A stretch of 64,000 nt of DNA from Burkholderia dolosa (GCF_902499135.1 NZ_CABVPR010000008.1:1-64000); one strand, 5' to 3'; shown: positions 46,298 to 55,971, counted from the first letter of the stretch. The notes: generated by a model not told the origin, from the letters alone. Numbers and translations are program-made.

Positions 46298-47023
46298 ATG
46301 ATCGAGATCCGCGCAGCAAACCAACGTGGCCGTGCCGAGCATGGCTGGCTGAGCTCCCGTCACACGTTTTCGTTCGCGAATTACTACGACCCGAAGCAAG
46401 TCGGCTTCTCCGACCTGCTCGTGATCAACGACGACCGCGTCGCGCCGGGCCGCGGCTTCGGCACGCATCCGCACCGCGACATGGAAATCCTGTCTTACGT
46501 GCTCGACGGCGCGCTGGAGCACAAGGATTCGATGGGTACCGGCTCGGTGATCGTGCCGGGCGACGTGCAGTTGATGAGCGCGGGCACCGGCGTGCGCCAC
46601 AGCGAGTTCAACCACTCGCACGACACGCCGGTCCACTTCCTGCAGATCTGGGTCGGGCCGGCCGACAAGGGTGCCGAGCCGCGCTATCAGCAGACGAACG
46701 TCGCAACCGACGACAAGCGCGGCAAGCTCGCGCTCGTCGTGTCGCCCGACGGCGCCGCCGGTTCGCTGAAGATCCGGCAGGACACGCGGATCTATGCGGG
46801 GCTGTTCGACGGCGACGAACGCGCGACGCTCGAACTCGCACCGAACCGCTACGCCTACGTGCACGTCGCACGCGGCAGCGTGAGCGTGAACGGCGTGACG
46901 CTCGGCGAAGGCGACGGCGCGCGGATCCGCGGCGAGCAGGCGCTGACGTTCGCCGACGGCAACGATGCCGAAGTGCTCGTATTCGACCTGCGTCCGGTCG
47001 AAGTGACCGCCGAGTGGGCATGA
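46298..47023 (+). CDS. Pirin-family protein (YhaK-like bicupin)
   Basis: A 241-residue bicupin. The first cupin keeps the metal site GFGTHPHRDMEILSYVLDGALEHKDS and GVRHSEFNHSHDTPVHFLQIW; the second cupin is typical of pirins. YhaK-type pirins can act as quercetin 2,3-dioxygenases or redox sensors. A GAGGA ribosome site precedes ATG 46298. It is divergent from the LysR gene and followed by a terminator and wrbA. Confidence 0.92.
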   Translation: MIEIRAANQRGRAEHGWLSSRHTFSFANYYDPKQVGFSDLLVINDDRVAPGRGFGTHPHRDMEILSYVLDGALEHKDSMGTGSVIVPGDVQLMSAGTGVRHSEFNHSHDTPVHFLQIWVGPADKGAEPRYQQTNVATDDKRGKLALVVSPDGAAGSLKIRQDTRIYAGLFDGDERATLELAPNRYAYVHVARGSVSVNGVTLGEGDGARIRGEQALTFADGNDAEVLVFDLRPVEVTAEWA

Positions 47024-47041
47024 CGCCTGCTCGGGAAACCG

Positions 47042-47067
47042 GGCCCCGCTGAACGCGGGGCCTTTTT
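47042..47067 (+). terminator. Rho-independent terminator after pirin gene
   Basis: GGCCCCGC and GCGGGGCC form an 8-bp stem around a 5-base loop, followed directly by TTTTT. It lies between the pirin stop and the wrbA ribosome site, so read-through into wrbA should be partial. Confidence 0.85.
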
Positions 47068-47084
47068 AATCGGAGATTCGCAAC

Positions 47085-47687
47085 ATGGCCAAGGTACTCG
47101 TTCTTTACTACTCGTCCTACGGGCACGTCGAAACGATGGCGCAGCACGTCGCGGACGGCGCGAAATCGGTGCCCGGCGTCGAGGTCACGCTCAAGCGCGT
47201 GCCGGAAACCATCCCGGCCGACCAGGCGAAGGCGATCGGCATCAAGCTCGACCAGGCCGCGCCGGTCGCGACGGTCGACGAACTCGCGAACTACGACGCG
47301 ATCATCTTCGGCACGCCGACCCGCTTCGGCAACATGGCCGGCCAGATGCGCACGTTTCTCGACCAGACCGGCGGCCTGTGGATGAAGGGCGCGCTCGTCG
47401 GCAAGATCGGCAGCGTGTTCGCGTCGACCGGCACGCAGCACGGCGGCCAGGAAACGACGATCACGTCGTTCCATACGACGCTGCTGCATCACGGGATGGT
47501 GATCGTCGGCGTCCCGTATGCGTGCAGCGGGCTCGTCAACATGAACGAGATCACCGGCGGCACGCCGTACGGCGCAACGACGCTCGCGGGTGCGGACGGC
47601 AGCCGCCAGCCGAGCGCGAACGAGCTCGACATCGCGCGCTATCAGGGCAAGCACGTCGCGGAGCTCGCGAGCAAGCTCGCGTCGTAA
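47085..47687 (+). CDS. wrbA: NAD(P)H:quinone oxidoreductase WrbA
   Basis: A 200-residue flavodoxin-fold quinone reductase. [23 protein letters not shown] is the FMN-phosphate loop, [24 protein letters not shown] the second FMN segment, and [20 protein letters not shown] the WrbA-specific loop near residue 165. WrbA forms a tetramer that reduces quinones by two electrons, limiting redox cycling. CGGAGA precedes ATG 47085. Fits the pirin/LysR redox neighbourhood. Confidence 0.96.
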   Translation: MAKVLVLYYSSYGHVETMAQHVADGAKSVPGVEVTLKRVPETIPADQAKAIGIKLDQAAPVATVDELANYDAIIFGTPTRFGNMAGQMRTFLDQTGGLWMKGALVGKIGSVFASTGTQHGGQETTITSFHTTLLHHGMVIVGVPYACSGLVNMNEITGGTPYGATTLAGADGSRQPSANELDIARYQGKHVAELASKLAS

Positions 47688-47882
47688 CGCGCGGGGTTCA
47701 TTTGATCGCGGGGTCGCGGGCGCGGCGGGCCGCAAGCTGTAGGCTGCGGATTGCGGCCGTGGCCGCACCGCCGCTTCCGAAGCCGCGGAAGTCACCCGCC
47801 GCTGAACGCGTCGCGTTCGGCAGCGGGCGTAACCGCGCGGCGCCGATCCGACCGACGCCGCGCGTTTCGTGCATGCCGGCCG

Positions 47883-48185
47883 TTACTGCGCGGATGCCGG
47901 CGCCGCGGGCGCGGCGTTGGTCGCCGCCGGCTTCTGCGCGGCGTTCTGCGGATAGTTGCTCTGGTCGCCGGTGAGCCGGTAGCCGTCGTGGCCGATCGCG
48001 TTCAGATCCTTGTCGCGTTTCGCGCGGGCGGCCTTGCGCGCGGCCTTCTTCTGCGCCTTGTCGAGCTGCTTCTGCGTCGGCGCGGACGCCGCATCCTGCG
48101 CGAACGCACTCGGCGCGGCGGTCGACAGCAGACCGAGCGACGCCGTTACTGCAACTGCCACCGAAACCACGCGGGACTGCTTCAT
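47883..48185 (-). CDS. Small exported Lys/Ala-rich protein
   Basis: A 100-residue protein with a strong signal peptide (cut after ...APSAFA). The mature part has a basic helix, DKAQKKAARKAARAKRDKDL, then GHDGYRLTGDQSNYPQN and an Ala/Pro tail. The layout resembles small DUF4148-type periplasmic proteins of Burkholderia, but I do not recognise a firm family. GGAGAATCCGGCC lies upstream of ATG 48185. Confidence 0.7.
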   Translation of the reverse strand: MKQSRVVSVAVAVTASLGLLSTAAPSAFAQDAASAPTQKQLDKAQKKAARKAARAKRDKDLNAIGHDGYRLTGDQSNYPQNAAQKPAATNAAPAAPASAQ

Positions 48186-48329
48186 GGCCGGATTCTCCTT
48201 GTCGATGTGGGTTGTGGATCGGCCGCCGGCTTGCAACGCGGCGCCGATGCAACGTTAGCCGATCGCCGCGCGAATGTCCGCGTGCGTTCCTGAATTCTTC
48301 CGATAACGGCCCGCATACGTGCGGCGACG

Positions 48330-49064
48330 TCAGATCCAGCGCGACAGCAGCGGCAGCAGGATCGGTACGACGAATGCGGTCAGCACGCCGTTCAGCCCCA
48401 TTCCGAGCCCGGCGAACGCGCCGGCCTCCTCGCTCACCTGGAATGCGCGCGCGGTGCCGATCCCGTGCGACGCGACGCCGAGCGCGAAGCCCCGCACGGC
48501 CGGCTCGTCGATGCGCAGCGCGTTGAGGATCGCGCGCGCCGACACGGCGCCGAAAATCCCGGTCGAGATCACCAGCACGGCAGTCAGCGATGGAATCCCG
48601 CCGATCTCGGCGGCGACGGCCATCGCGATCGGCGTCGTCGCGGACTTCGGCGCGAGCGACGCGATCGTCTGATGCGACGCGCCGAACAGCGCGGCCACGC
48701 CGACCGCCGACGCGATCGCGGTCAGCGAACCGGCGAGCAGCCCGACGAGCAGCGGCAGCGCGCTGCGCCGCAGCTTCGACCACTGCCGATACAGCGGCAA
48801 CGCGAGCGCGACGGTCGCCGGGCCGAGCAGGAAGTGGACGAACTGCGCGCCTTCGAAGTACGTCGGATAACGCGTATGCGTGAGCGTCAGCAGCACGACG
48901 ATCAGCGCGACCGCGATCAGCACCGGATTCGCGAGCGGGTTGAAGCGCGACCGCGCATAGACGGCCTGCGCGACGAGATACGCGAGCAGCGTGATCGTCA
49001 GGCCCAGCAACGGGCTGGCCGCGAGATAAACCCAGATTGCGCCGAGCGTCGGGAACGCCGTCAT
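48330..49064 (-). CDS. lrgB: LrgB/CidB-family membrane protein
   Basis: A 244-residue protein with about seven to eight spans. It carries the LrgB signature ALGVASHGIGTARAFQVSEEAGAFAGLGMG (in part) and LAPKSATTPIAMAVAAEIGG. LrgB works with the holin-like LrgA in controlling murein hydrolase activity and, in some bacteria, glycolate or pyruvate export. ATG 49064 overlaps the lrgA stop (ATGA), so the pair is translationally coupled. Confidence 0.92.
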   Translation of the reverse strand: MTAFPTLGAIWVYLAASPLLGLTITLLAYLVAQAVYARSRFNPLANPVLIAVALIVVLLTLTHTRYPTYFEGAQFVHFLLGPATVALALPLYRQWSKLRRSALPLLVGLLAGSLTAIASAVGVAALFGASHQTIASLAPKSATTPIAMAVAAEIGGIPSLTAVLVISTGIFGAVSARAILNALRIDEPAVRGFALGVASHGIGTARAFQVSEEAGAFAGLGMGLNGVLTAFVVPILLPLLSRWI

Positions 49065-49435
49065 TGCGCGCCCTCCGCGCCGCCGTGGCCGGCGCGCTGC
49101 TGCCGGCGCAGCAATGCGCGCGTGACGAGCGCCGTCACCGCGATCGCGAGCGTGGTGCTGACGGCGAGCGCGGCGATCACCGCGGCCGCATCGCCGCGCA
49201 CGCGCTCGGCCGACACCATGATCCCGACGCCGGCCGGCACGAACAGCAGCGACAGATGACGCAGCAGTTCGAGCGCGGTCGGCTCGATCGCGTCGGCAAC
49301 CTGTGGGCGCAGCATCACGAAGCCGAACAGCAGCAGCATCCCGATCACCGGGCCCGGCACCGGCAGCCCGAACAGATAGGACGCGCCTTCCCCGAGACAC
49401 TGAAAGGTCAGCAAGACCGCGAACGCCTGCAGCAT
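49061..49435 (-). CDS. lrgA: LrgA/CidA holin-like protein
   Basis: A 124-residue protein with four spans: LLTFQCLGEGASYLFGLPVPGPVIGMLLLF (in part) and LSLLFVPAGVGIMVSAE are typical of the CidA/LrgA family. GGAGAAG precedes ATG 49435. It is the first gene of the lrgAB pair. No adjacent LytR- or LysR-type regulator of the pair is seen. Confidence 0.9.
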   Translation of the reverse strand: MLQAFAVLLTFQCLGEGASYLFGLPVPGPVIGMLLLFGFVMLRPQVADAIEPTALELLRHLSLLFVPAGVGIMVSAERVRGDAAAVIAALAVSTTLAIAVTALVTRALLRRQQRAGHGGAEGAQ

Positions 49436-50036
49436 GAACCGCTTCTCCCCGAACGTGGCCGCGCCGCCGCGCGACCGGTGAGCCGGCGAGCGAAGCGCCG
49501 CCGGCGTGAACGATACGCGCGATCGTACCAACAATACGAAGTCGTGCGGAGCGCGCGGCTGCGCGGCGATGGACGGGCGGCGGCACGCCGGTCCGCGCGC
49601 ACGTTCGCGAACGGTTGCTCGTCGCGGCATCCATCGGTCGTAGCCGCCCGTCGATCCATGCGCGTGAGCGCGATGTCGCCGCTCGTGCGCTCGCGGCGCG
49701 TCCGCAGATTCGGCGCGGACCCGACGCCGTCGCGCCGCGTCCCGTGCCCGACGCGGACGCGAACGCGGCCGGATATGTGCGCAGCGCAAGATCGAAGTCT
49801 TCTTGTACGGAACCCGATTGCGCGATCGCCGGCCGTGACGACGAGTTTGATCCGCGGACTCGCTCCGCGGAAACCGGTCGACACGCACGACAAGTGCCCG
49901 CGCGAAGCCGTGCAGCGCGTGAACGAGCGGTGTGCCGGCACGTGTGGCTTGCGTGCACGGCGCACGCAAACCGAAACGGCGGGCCGCGGCCCGCCGTTTC
50001 ATCGTCGATTCGCCGGCGCGCCCGCGCGCCGTCGCG
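49436..50036. other. Intergenic region upstream of lrgAB
   Basis: About 600 bases between lrgA and the hydrolase gene. No frame with a ribosome site and recognisable product; no strong palindrome seen. It must contain the lrgAB promoter. Confidence 0.4.
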
Positions 50037-51065
50037 TTACTTCAGCCGCGTCGCGATCTCGTTGGCCATCGCCTTCAGCGCGGCCTTCGTCGGCGCGTCG
50101 TCGGCCAGCGCGTTGAGCAACCCGAAGTCGTGAATCGTGCCGTCGTAGCGCGTGGTCGTCGCATCGACGCCGGCCGCATCCAGCTTGCGTCCGTACGCTT
50201 CGCCCTCGTCGCGCAGCACGTCGAACTGCGCGACCTGGATCAGCGCCGGCGGCAGGCCCTTCAGCTGCGCGGTGCTCGCACGCAGCGGCGACGCATAGAT
50301 GTCGTTGCGTTGCGCTTCGTTCTTCGTGTATGCGTCCCAGAACCACTTCATCATCGGGCGCGTCAGGAAGTGATCCTGCCGGTATGCACTGTACGAACCC
50401 GTGTTGAAGTCGTGATCGGTAACCGGCCACAGCAGGCCCTGGAAGCGGATCGCCGGGCCGCCCTTGTCCTTCGCCATCAACGACACGACCGCCGCCATGT
50501 TGCCACCGACGCTGTTGCCTACCACCGCGAGGCGACTGCCGTCCACGCCGATGTCCGCGCCGTGCGCGGCGACCCACTTCGTCGCCGCATACGCCTGGTT
50601 GATCGCGACCGGATAGTGCGCTTCCGGCGACGGCGTGTAGTTGACGAACACCGCGACGGCGCCCGACTGCACGACCAGATCGCGCACCAGACGCTCGTGC
50701 GTCGGGAAGTCGCCGAGAATCCAGCCGCCGCCGTGGAAGAACATGAATACCGGCGGCGTGCCGGACACCTGTTGCGGGCGCACGATCGTGATCGGCACCG
50801 ACAGCCCGTCCTGCTCGATCGTCCGGTTCGACACGTCGATGCCCGACACGTCGACCTTCACGCCGTTCTGCGCGTCGGCCAGCACCTGGCGCGCCTTCGC
50901 GGGGCTCAGCGTTTCGAGGCCCGGGCCCTTCTGCGCGTTCAGCGCAGCGAGGAATGCGCTCGTCTTCGCATCGGGCCGGACAGGCTCGGCCGCGGACGCC
51001 GCGGAGACGGTGGACGACAACGCCGCGACAACGGCAGCGATCAGCAGCGGCTTGACGATCTTCAT
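50037..51065 (-). CDS. Exported HSL-type alpha/beta hydrolase (esterase)
   Basis: A 342-residue esterase with signal peptide (cut after ...VSAASA). FFHGGGWILGD is the HGGG oxyanion motif of the hormone-sensitive-lipase family, VVGNSVGGNMAA contains the catalytic serine (GNSVGG), LIQVAQFDVLRDEG holds the catalytic aspartate and TIHDFGLL the histidine. It lies 67 bases after ohr on the same strand, so it is probably in the ohr operon. Similar ohr-hydrolase pairs occur in other proteobacteria. Substrate is unknown. Confidence 0.9.
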   Translation of the reverse strand: MKIVKPLLIAAVVAALSSTVSAASAAEPVRPDAKTSAFLAALNAQKGPGLETLSPAKARQVLADAQNGVKVDVSGIDVSNRTIEQDGLSVPITIVRPQQVSGTPPVFMFFHGGGWILGDFPTHERLVRDLVVQSGAVAVFVNYTPSPEAHYPVAINQAYAATKWVAAHGADIGVDGSRLAVVGNSVGGNMAAVVSLMAKDKGGPAIRFQGLLWPVTDHDFNTGSYSAYRQDHFLTRPMMKWFWDAYTKNEAQRNDIYASPLRASTAQLKGLPPALIQVAQFDVLRDEGEAYGRKLDAAGVDATTTRYDGTIHDFGLLNALADDAPTKAALKAMANEIATRLK

Positions 51066-51132
51066 GGTGAAACTCCTTCGCGTAATCGATGAATGGCGAT
51101 GATTCGATGAATGGTTCGGTCGATGCGTGCGG

Positions 51133-51558
51133 TCAGACGAGCGTGAGCGTGACGTCGATGTTGCCGCGCGTCGCGTTCGAATACGGACAGACGACGTGTG
51201 CGCGATCGATCAGCGTCTGTGCGACGTCGCGATCGAGACCGGGCAGCGAGATCTTCAGTTCGACCTCGATCCCGAAGCCGTTCTGAATCGCGCCGATCCC
51301 GACGCTGCCTTCGATCGACGCGTCCGCCGGCATCGCGATCTTGTCGCGCGCCGCGACGAACTTCATCGCACCGATGAAACACGCGCTGTAGCCGGCCGCG
51401 AACAGCTGCTCGGGGTTCGCGCCCGCGCCGCCGGCGCCGCCGAGCTCGCGCGGCGTGGTCAGCTTGAAGTCGAGATTGCTTTCGGCGACCGTCGCACGGC
51501 CGTCGCGGCCGCCGGTTGCCTTTGCATGAGCGCGGTACAGGACTTTTTCGATCGACAT
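51133..51558 (-). CDS. ohr: Organic hydroperoxide resistance protein Ohr
   Basis: A 141-residue OsmC-fold peroxidase. The two active cysteines lie in [12 protein letters not shown] (about residue 60) and [10 protein letters not shown] (about residue 124); [19 protein letters not shown] is the family hallmark. It reduces lipid and other organic hydroperoxides. AAGGAGTC precedes ATG 51558. Normally OhrR (MarR family) controls ohr; here a TetR gene lies upstream and three palindromes sit in the promoter region. Confidence 0.94.
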   Translation of the reverse strand: MSIEKVLYRAHAKATGGRDGRATVAESNLDFKLTTPRELGGAGGAGANPEQLFAAGYSACFIGAMKFVAARDKIAMPADASIEGSVGIGAIQNGFGIEVELKISLPGLDRDVAQTLIDRAHVVCPYSNATRGNIDVTLTLV

Positions 51559-51646
51559 GACAGACTCCTTTTCAACAGGTAAGTGGAACAGCGTTCAAAA
51601 CCGGTCCGCACGCCGCAGGTGTCGCCTGCGGACTTGCGGAGATTTA

Positions 51647-51662
51647 TCTACTCATAGGTAGA
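51647..51662. promoter_or_regulatory. TetR operator-like site upstream of ohr (copy 1)
   Basis: TCTACTCATAGGTAGA, with TCTAC/GTAGA arms, 89 bases upstream of ohr. The same 16 bases recur exactly before the tetR gene at 52365-52380, which strongly suggests a shared operator. Confidence 0.75.
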
Positions 51663-51680
51663 CAAACATCCCTAAAAAAT

Positions 51681-51701
51681 GCAGACGATCTATTCGTCTG
51701 C
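51681..51701. repeat. 8-bp inverted repeat in the ohr leader
   Basis: GCAGACGA and TCGTCTGC form perfect arms around a 5-base TCTAT centre. It lies between two TetR-like sites and could be an additional operator, or a hairpin ending tetR transcription. Confidence 0.45.
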
Positions 51702-51713
51702 CCTAAAAATCTA

Positions 51714-51729
51714 TCTATCACCAGATAGA
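51714..51729. promoter_or_regulatory. TetR operator-like site variant
   Basis: TCTATCACCAGATAGA has perfect 6-bp arms around ACCA; same length and ends as the other two sites. It is nearer the end of tetR. Confidence 0.6.
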
Positions 51730-51784
51730 CAATCAATCCCGACAAAAGGCGGCGAACCGCCTTGCGTTACTGCCGCTCCGGTCG

Positions 51785-52351
51785 TTACGACCGGGCTTTC
51801 CACACCGCTTCGACGTCCTCGAGCCGCGCCCGCGTATGAAACAGCCGGCTCGCCAGCACGCTGCCCTGGAACGCCGCGTACAACGTGCGCGCCGCCGCGT
51901 CGGGCTTGCCGCTGAAGGCCAGCGACCCTTCGTTCGCGCCCTGTTCGAGCACGCCCGCGAGCCACTTCTCGTTCGCGTTGAAAAACGCCTGCACGGCCTG
52001 CCGCACGTTGTCGGGCAACGATTCGATGTCCGCCGCGAGCATCCCGCACAGACAGATCTGGTTGCCGTCGCCGAGCGTACGACCGAACAGCTTCGTGTAC
52101 AGGCTCAGCTTCACGTCGGCCGGCAGCGCCGGATCGATCGCGCGCACCGCCGCGAGCACTTCGTCGCTGTAGGCGGCCACCGCTTCCATCACCAGATCGT
52201 CCTTCGACGGGAAGTAGTAATGGATGCTCGACGTCTTCACGCCCACCAGCTCCGACAGATCGCGATAACTGAAGCCGTTGTAACCGCGCAGCATCATCAG
52301 CGTGATCGCGTGGTCGAGAATCTGTTCGCGGACGGTCGTTTTCGTTTCCAT
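51785..52351 (-). CDS. TetR-family repressor
   Basis: A 188-residue regulator. The HTH is GYNGFSYRDLSELVGVKTSSIHYYFPSKDDL (residues about 19-49, in part), and the C-terminal ligand domain is typical of the AcuR/YxaF subgroup, including a CLCGMLAADIESLP stretch with two cysteines (about residues 100-113) that might sense electrophiles. It is upstream of ohr on the same strand, and its own start is preceded by an operator copy, predicting autorepression and control of ohr-hydrolase. Confidence 0.92.
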   Translation of the reverse strand: METKTTVREQILDHAITLMMLRGYNGFSYRDLSELVGVKTSSIHYYFPSKDDLVMEAVAAYSDEVLAAVRAIDPALPADVKLSLYTKLFGRTLGDGNQICLCGMLAADIESLPDNVRQAVQAFFNANEKWLAGVLEQGANEGSLAFSGKPDAAARTLYAAFQGSVLASRLFHTRARLEDVEAVWKARS

Positions 52352-52660
52352 GGGTCGAACTTTATCTACTCATAGGTAGATAGTCAAGGACTTTTTTCGA
52401 CCGATGCGAAAAACGTGTCGAGCGCCGTTGCGGCGGCGGCGCGCCGCAACCGGCAAGCAGGCTGTTGCGAACGATGCGACACTCGCACGCGAACGACGCG
52501 CGTCCGTCCTGCGGTGCGAACGCCCGACTTCGGATGCCCGCCCGTCGCGCGACACGCATCCGTATCGTCGCGCCGCGCGAGCGCACGCGGATCGCGTCGT
52601 TCGCGACACGCGCAATTCCGGTCCGGCCTCACGGCCGGACCGCATCAAGGAGAAGGTTTC
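52352..52660. other. Divergent promoter region tetR / ABC exporter
   Basis: About 310 bases. The left end holds operator copy 2; the right end holds the AAGGAGAAGG ribosome site of the exporter. Nothing else is recognised. Confidence 0.5.
52365..52380. promoter_or_regulatory. TetR operator-like site upstream of tetR (copy 2)
   Basis: TCTACTCATAGGTAGA again, 13 bases upstream of the tetR start, identical to the copy before ohr and embedded in the same TTTA-prefixed context. Confidence 0.78.
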
Positions 52661-54547
52661 ATGTATCCGTGGTTTGAACGGCGCCTGCCGACATTCCCGC
52701 TCGAAGACCCCGTCACGCCGCCGAAGGGCTTCTTTTCGTTCGTCTGGGCGTGCACGAAAGGCGCACGCGGCTGGCTGCTGCTGATCGCGCTGACGTCCGC
52801 CGCGCTCGCCGCGTACGAGGCCGCGCTGTTCGCGATGATGGGGCGCATGGTCGACTGGCTGTCGTCGTCGACGCCCGCCGATTTCGGCGGCCGGCACGTC
52901 GGCACGCTCGCCGGTTTCGCGGCGATCCTCGCCGGCAGTGCGCTGTTGATCGCGCTGCACACGATGGTCAAGCACCAGGTGCTCGCGATCAACTTTCCGA
53001 TGCGTCTGCGCTGGCTGTTCCACCGGCTGATGCTCGACCAGAGCCTGTCGTTCTATGCGAACGAGTTCGCGGGCCGCGTCACGACGAAGATCATGCAGAC
53101 CGCGCTCGCGGTGCGCGACGCGCTGTTCATGTCGGTCGACGTCGTGATCGGCGTCAGCGCCTATCTGATCGGCATCCTCGCGCTCGCCGCGAGCTTCGAC
53201 TGGCGGCTGATGATCCCGCTCGCGCTGTGGGCGCTCGGCTACGGTGCGGCGTGCGCGTACTTCGTGCCGCGCCTCGGACACGTCGGCAGCCAGCAGGCCG
53301 ACGCGCGCGCGCTGATGACCGGCCGCATCACCGACGCGTATTCGAACATCACGACGGTGAAGCTCTTCTCGCACACGCGGCGGGAAGCCGATCACGCACG
53401 CCGCGCGATGGAGGCGTTCAAGGTGACGGGCGATGCGCAGATGCGTCTGGTCAGCACGTTCGAGATCGTCAATCATCTGCTGTCGACGCTGCTGCTGATC
53501 GGCTCGGCCGGCCTCGCGCTGTATCTGTGGATGCACGGCGAAGCCAGCTCGGGCGTCGTCGCGGCGGTGATCGCGATGGCGCTGCGCCTGTCCAGCTATT
53601 CGCACTGGATCATGTGGGAAATGACCGAACTGTTCGAGAACGTCGGCACGATCCAGGACGGCATCAACACGCTGACGAAGGTGCGCAGCGTCGTCGACGC
53701 GCCCGATGCGAAGCCGCTCGTCGTGCGGCGCGGCGAGATCGTGTTCGACAACGTGCGCTTCGTGCACGACGACAACGACGAGCCCGTGTTCGACGGGCTG
53801 AGCCTGACGATCCGGCCCGGCGAGCGGATCGGACTGATCGGCCGCTCGGGCGCCGGCAAGTCGACGCTCGTGAATCTGCTGCTGCGCTTCTACGACGTGG
53901 ACGGCGGCGCCATCCGGATCGACGGGCAGGACATCGCGCACGTCACGCAGGACAGCCTGCGCGCCGCGATCGGGATGGTCACGCAGGACACGTCGCTGCT
54001 GCACCGGACGATGCGCGAGAACATCCTGTACGGCCGCCCGGACGCGACCGAGCGCGAAATGCACGACGCGGCCGTGCGTGCCGAGGCCGCGGAGTTCATC
54101 GAACGGCTGCGCGACCGTCATGGGCGCAGCGGCTACGACGTCGAAGTCGGCGAGCGCGGCGTGAAGCTGTCGGGCGGCCAGCGGCAGCGCGTCGCGATCG
54201 CGCGCGTGATGTTGAAGGATGCGCCGATTCTCGTGCTCGACGAAGCGACGAGCGCGCTCGATTCCGAAGTCGAGGTCGCGATCCAGCGCAGCCTCGACAG
54301 CCTGATGAACGGCAAGACCGTGATCGCGATCGCGCACCGGCTGTCGACGATCGCCGCGATGGACCGGCTGATCGTGCTCGACGAAGGCCGCATCGTCGAA
54401 GAAGGCACGCATCAGCAACTGCTGCAGGCAGGCGGCATCTATGCGGCGCTGTGGGCGCACCAGAGCGGCGGCTTCCTCGGCGAAACGGTCGACGCGCAGA
54501 GCGCGGCGCAGCCGGCCGAACCGGTTGCTCGCGCAACGGCTTCATAA
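52661..54547 (+). CDS. ABC-type multidrug/lipid exporter (MdlB/MsbA-like)
   Basis: A 628-residue half-transporter. Six spans occupy residues about 30-330. The nucleotide-binding domain follows: Walker A GRSGAGKSTLVNL (about residue 393), Q-loop MVTQDTSLLHRT, signature LSGGQRQRVAIARV (about 505), Walker B ILVLDEATSAL and the H-loop IAIAHRLSTIAAMD. It should act as a homodimer or with another half. ATG 52661 follows AAGGAGAAGG. It is divergent from tetR; control by TetR is possible. Confidence 0.93.
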   Translation: MYPWFERRLPTFPLEDPVTPPKGFFSFVWACTKGARGWLLLIALTSAALAAYEAALFAMMGRMVDWLSSSTPADFGGRHVGTLAGFAAILAGSALLIALHTMVKHQVLAINFPMRLRWLFHRLMLDQSLSFYANEFAGRVTTKIMQTALAVRDALFMSVDVVIGVSAYLIGILALAASFDWRLMIPLALWALGYGAACAYFVPRLGHVGSQQADARALMTGRITDAYSNITTVKLFSHTRREADHARRAMEAFKVTGDAQMRLVSTFEIVNHLLSTLLLIGSAGLALYLWMHGEASSGVVAAVIAMALRLSSYSHWIMWEMTELFENVGTIQDGINTLTKVRSVVDAPDAKPLVVRRGEIVFDNVRFVHDDNDEPVFDGLSLTIRPGERIGLIGRSGAGKSTLVNLLLRFYDVDGGAIRIDGQDIAHVTQDSLRAAIGMVTQDTSLLHRTMRENILYGRPDATEREMHDAAVRAEAAEFIERLRDRHGRSGYDVEVGERGVKLSGGQRQRVAIARVMLKDAPILVLDEATSALDSEVEVAIQRSLDSLMNGKTVIAIAHRLSTIAAMDRLIVLDEGRIVEEGTHQQLLQAGGIYAALWAHQSGGFLGETVDAQSAAQPAEPVARATAS

Positions 54548-54638
54548 CGATTCGACAATTTATTGGTTCCCTCGGCAGCGCGGGCTCCGTATCGTTCACC
54601 CGCTCGTCAGAACTCATCGACCAACGGGGAATCCAGCC

Positions 54639-55811
54639 ATGAAACGAATCGGATCATTCGCGCTGCTCGCGCTGCCGGTCGCGCTCCATGCGGCCGGCGC
54701 GCACGCGCAAAGCAGCGTCACGCTGTACGGGATCGCCGATGCCGGCATCGCGTACGTGCACAACGTGCAGGACGCGAACGGCGGCAACGCGTCGAACCTC
54801 GTCAAGTTCAGCAGCGGCAACCTGTCGGGCAGCCGCTGGGGGCTGCGCGGGATCGAGGATCTCGGCAGCGGGCTGTCCGCGCTGTTCCAGCTCGAGAACG
54901 GCTTCAACATCGGCACCGGCGCGCTCGGTCAAGGGCAGCGCGAATTCGGCCGCAAGGCCGTCGTCGGGCTCGCGAGCAGCACGTACGGCACCGTGACGTT
55001 CGGCCGCCAGTACGATCCGGTCGTCGATCTCGTGCAGGGCCTCACCGAGGACAACTACTTCGGCGGCGTGTTCGCGACGCCCGGCGACCTCGACAACTAC
55101 GACAACAGCCTGCGCGTCAGCAACTCGGTGAAGTACACGAGCCCGCTGATCTCGGGCTTCCAGTTCGCCGCGCTGTACGGCTTCGGCGGCGTCGCGGGCG
55201 CGACCGGCAGCGGCCGCACGTACAGCTTCGGCCTGAGCTACGCGAACGGCCCGCTGTCGCTCGGCGCCGGCTACTTCTTCGCGAACGGCGGCTCGACGGT
55301 CGCGAACGGCGTGCGCACGTGGTCGAGCAGCTCGGACACGCTGTTCAACACGGTGATCAATCAGGGCTTTTCGAGCGCGAAGTCGATTCAGATCGTGCGT
55401 GCGGCCGGCCAGTACGTGCTCGGCGCGGCGACGTTCGGGCTCGCGTATTCGAATACGCAGTACGGTGCCGATACGCTGTCGGCGTTCCGCCAGAACGCGA
55501 AATTCAACAACGGCTCGGCGTTCTTCAACTGGCAGTTCTCGCCGGCGCTGCGCGCGGGCGTGGGCTACAACTACACGTCGCTGACGGGTCCGGCGTCCGC
55601 GCATTACAACCAGGTCAACGTCGGCGCCGATTACGCACTGTCGAAGCGCACCGATCTGTATGCGCTGTTCGGCTATCAGAAGGCGAGCGGCAATACGCTG
55701 AATGCGAGCGGCGCGCTCGTGAAGGCGGCCGCTTCGGTCGGCTCGTACGGCGCGAATGCGGGTACCGATACGCAGGAGCTCGCGATCGTCGGGATTCGGC
55801 ACAAGTTCTGA
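54639..55811 (+). CDS. Burkholderia-type outer-membrane porin
   Basis: A 390-residue porin with signal peptide (cut after ...GAHAQ), first strand SSVTLYGIADAGIAYVHN, the GSRWGLRGIEDLGSGLSALFQLENGF segment (in part) typical of the family, and the terminal ...VGIRHKF. Gln/Asn-rich loop regions around residues 220-270 distinguish it from the first porin. It follows the ABC exporter after 91 bases, with its own leader; substrate is unknown. Confidence 0.93.
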   Translation: MKRIGSFALLALPVALHAAGAHAQSSVTLYGIADAGIAYVHNVQDANGGNASNLVKFSSGNLSGSRWGLRGIEDLGSGLSALFQLENGFNIGTGALGQGQREFGRKAVVGLASSTYGTVTFGRQYDPVVDLVQGLTEDNYFGGVFATPGDLDNYDNSLRVSNSVKYTSPLISGFQFAALYGFGGVAGATGSGRTYSFGLSYANGPLSLGAGYFFANGGSTVANGVRTWSSSSDTLFNTVINQGFSSAKSIQIVRAAGQYVLGAATFGLAYSNTQYGADTLSAFRQNAKFNNGSAFFNWQFSPALRAGVGYNYTSLTGPASAHYNQVNVGADYALSKRTDLYALFGYQKASGNTLNASGALVKAAASVGSYGANAGTDTQELAIVGIRHKF

Positions 55812-55971
55812 TCGCGCGGCAGCGTCGCGACGGTCGGCACGCATGCGTGGCCGTTGCGACCGCAACCATCCGTGCGCGGTCGGCGTCGCGGGCATTCGGT
55901 GTTCGCGTCGGGTCGCCTGAGGCCCGGTCCAGCGACGCGGGCACGAACGGCGCCGCGCAAAGCGCATACCG

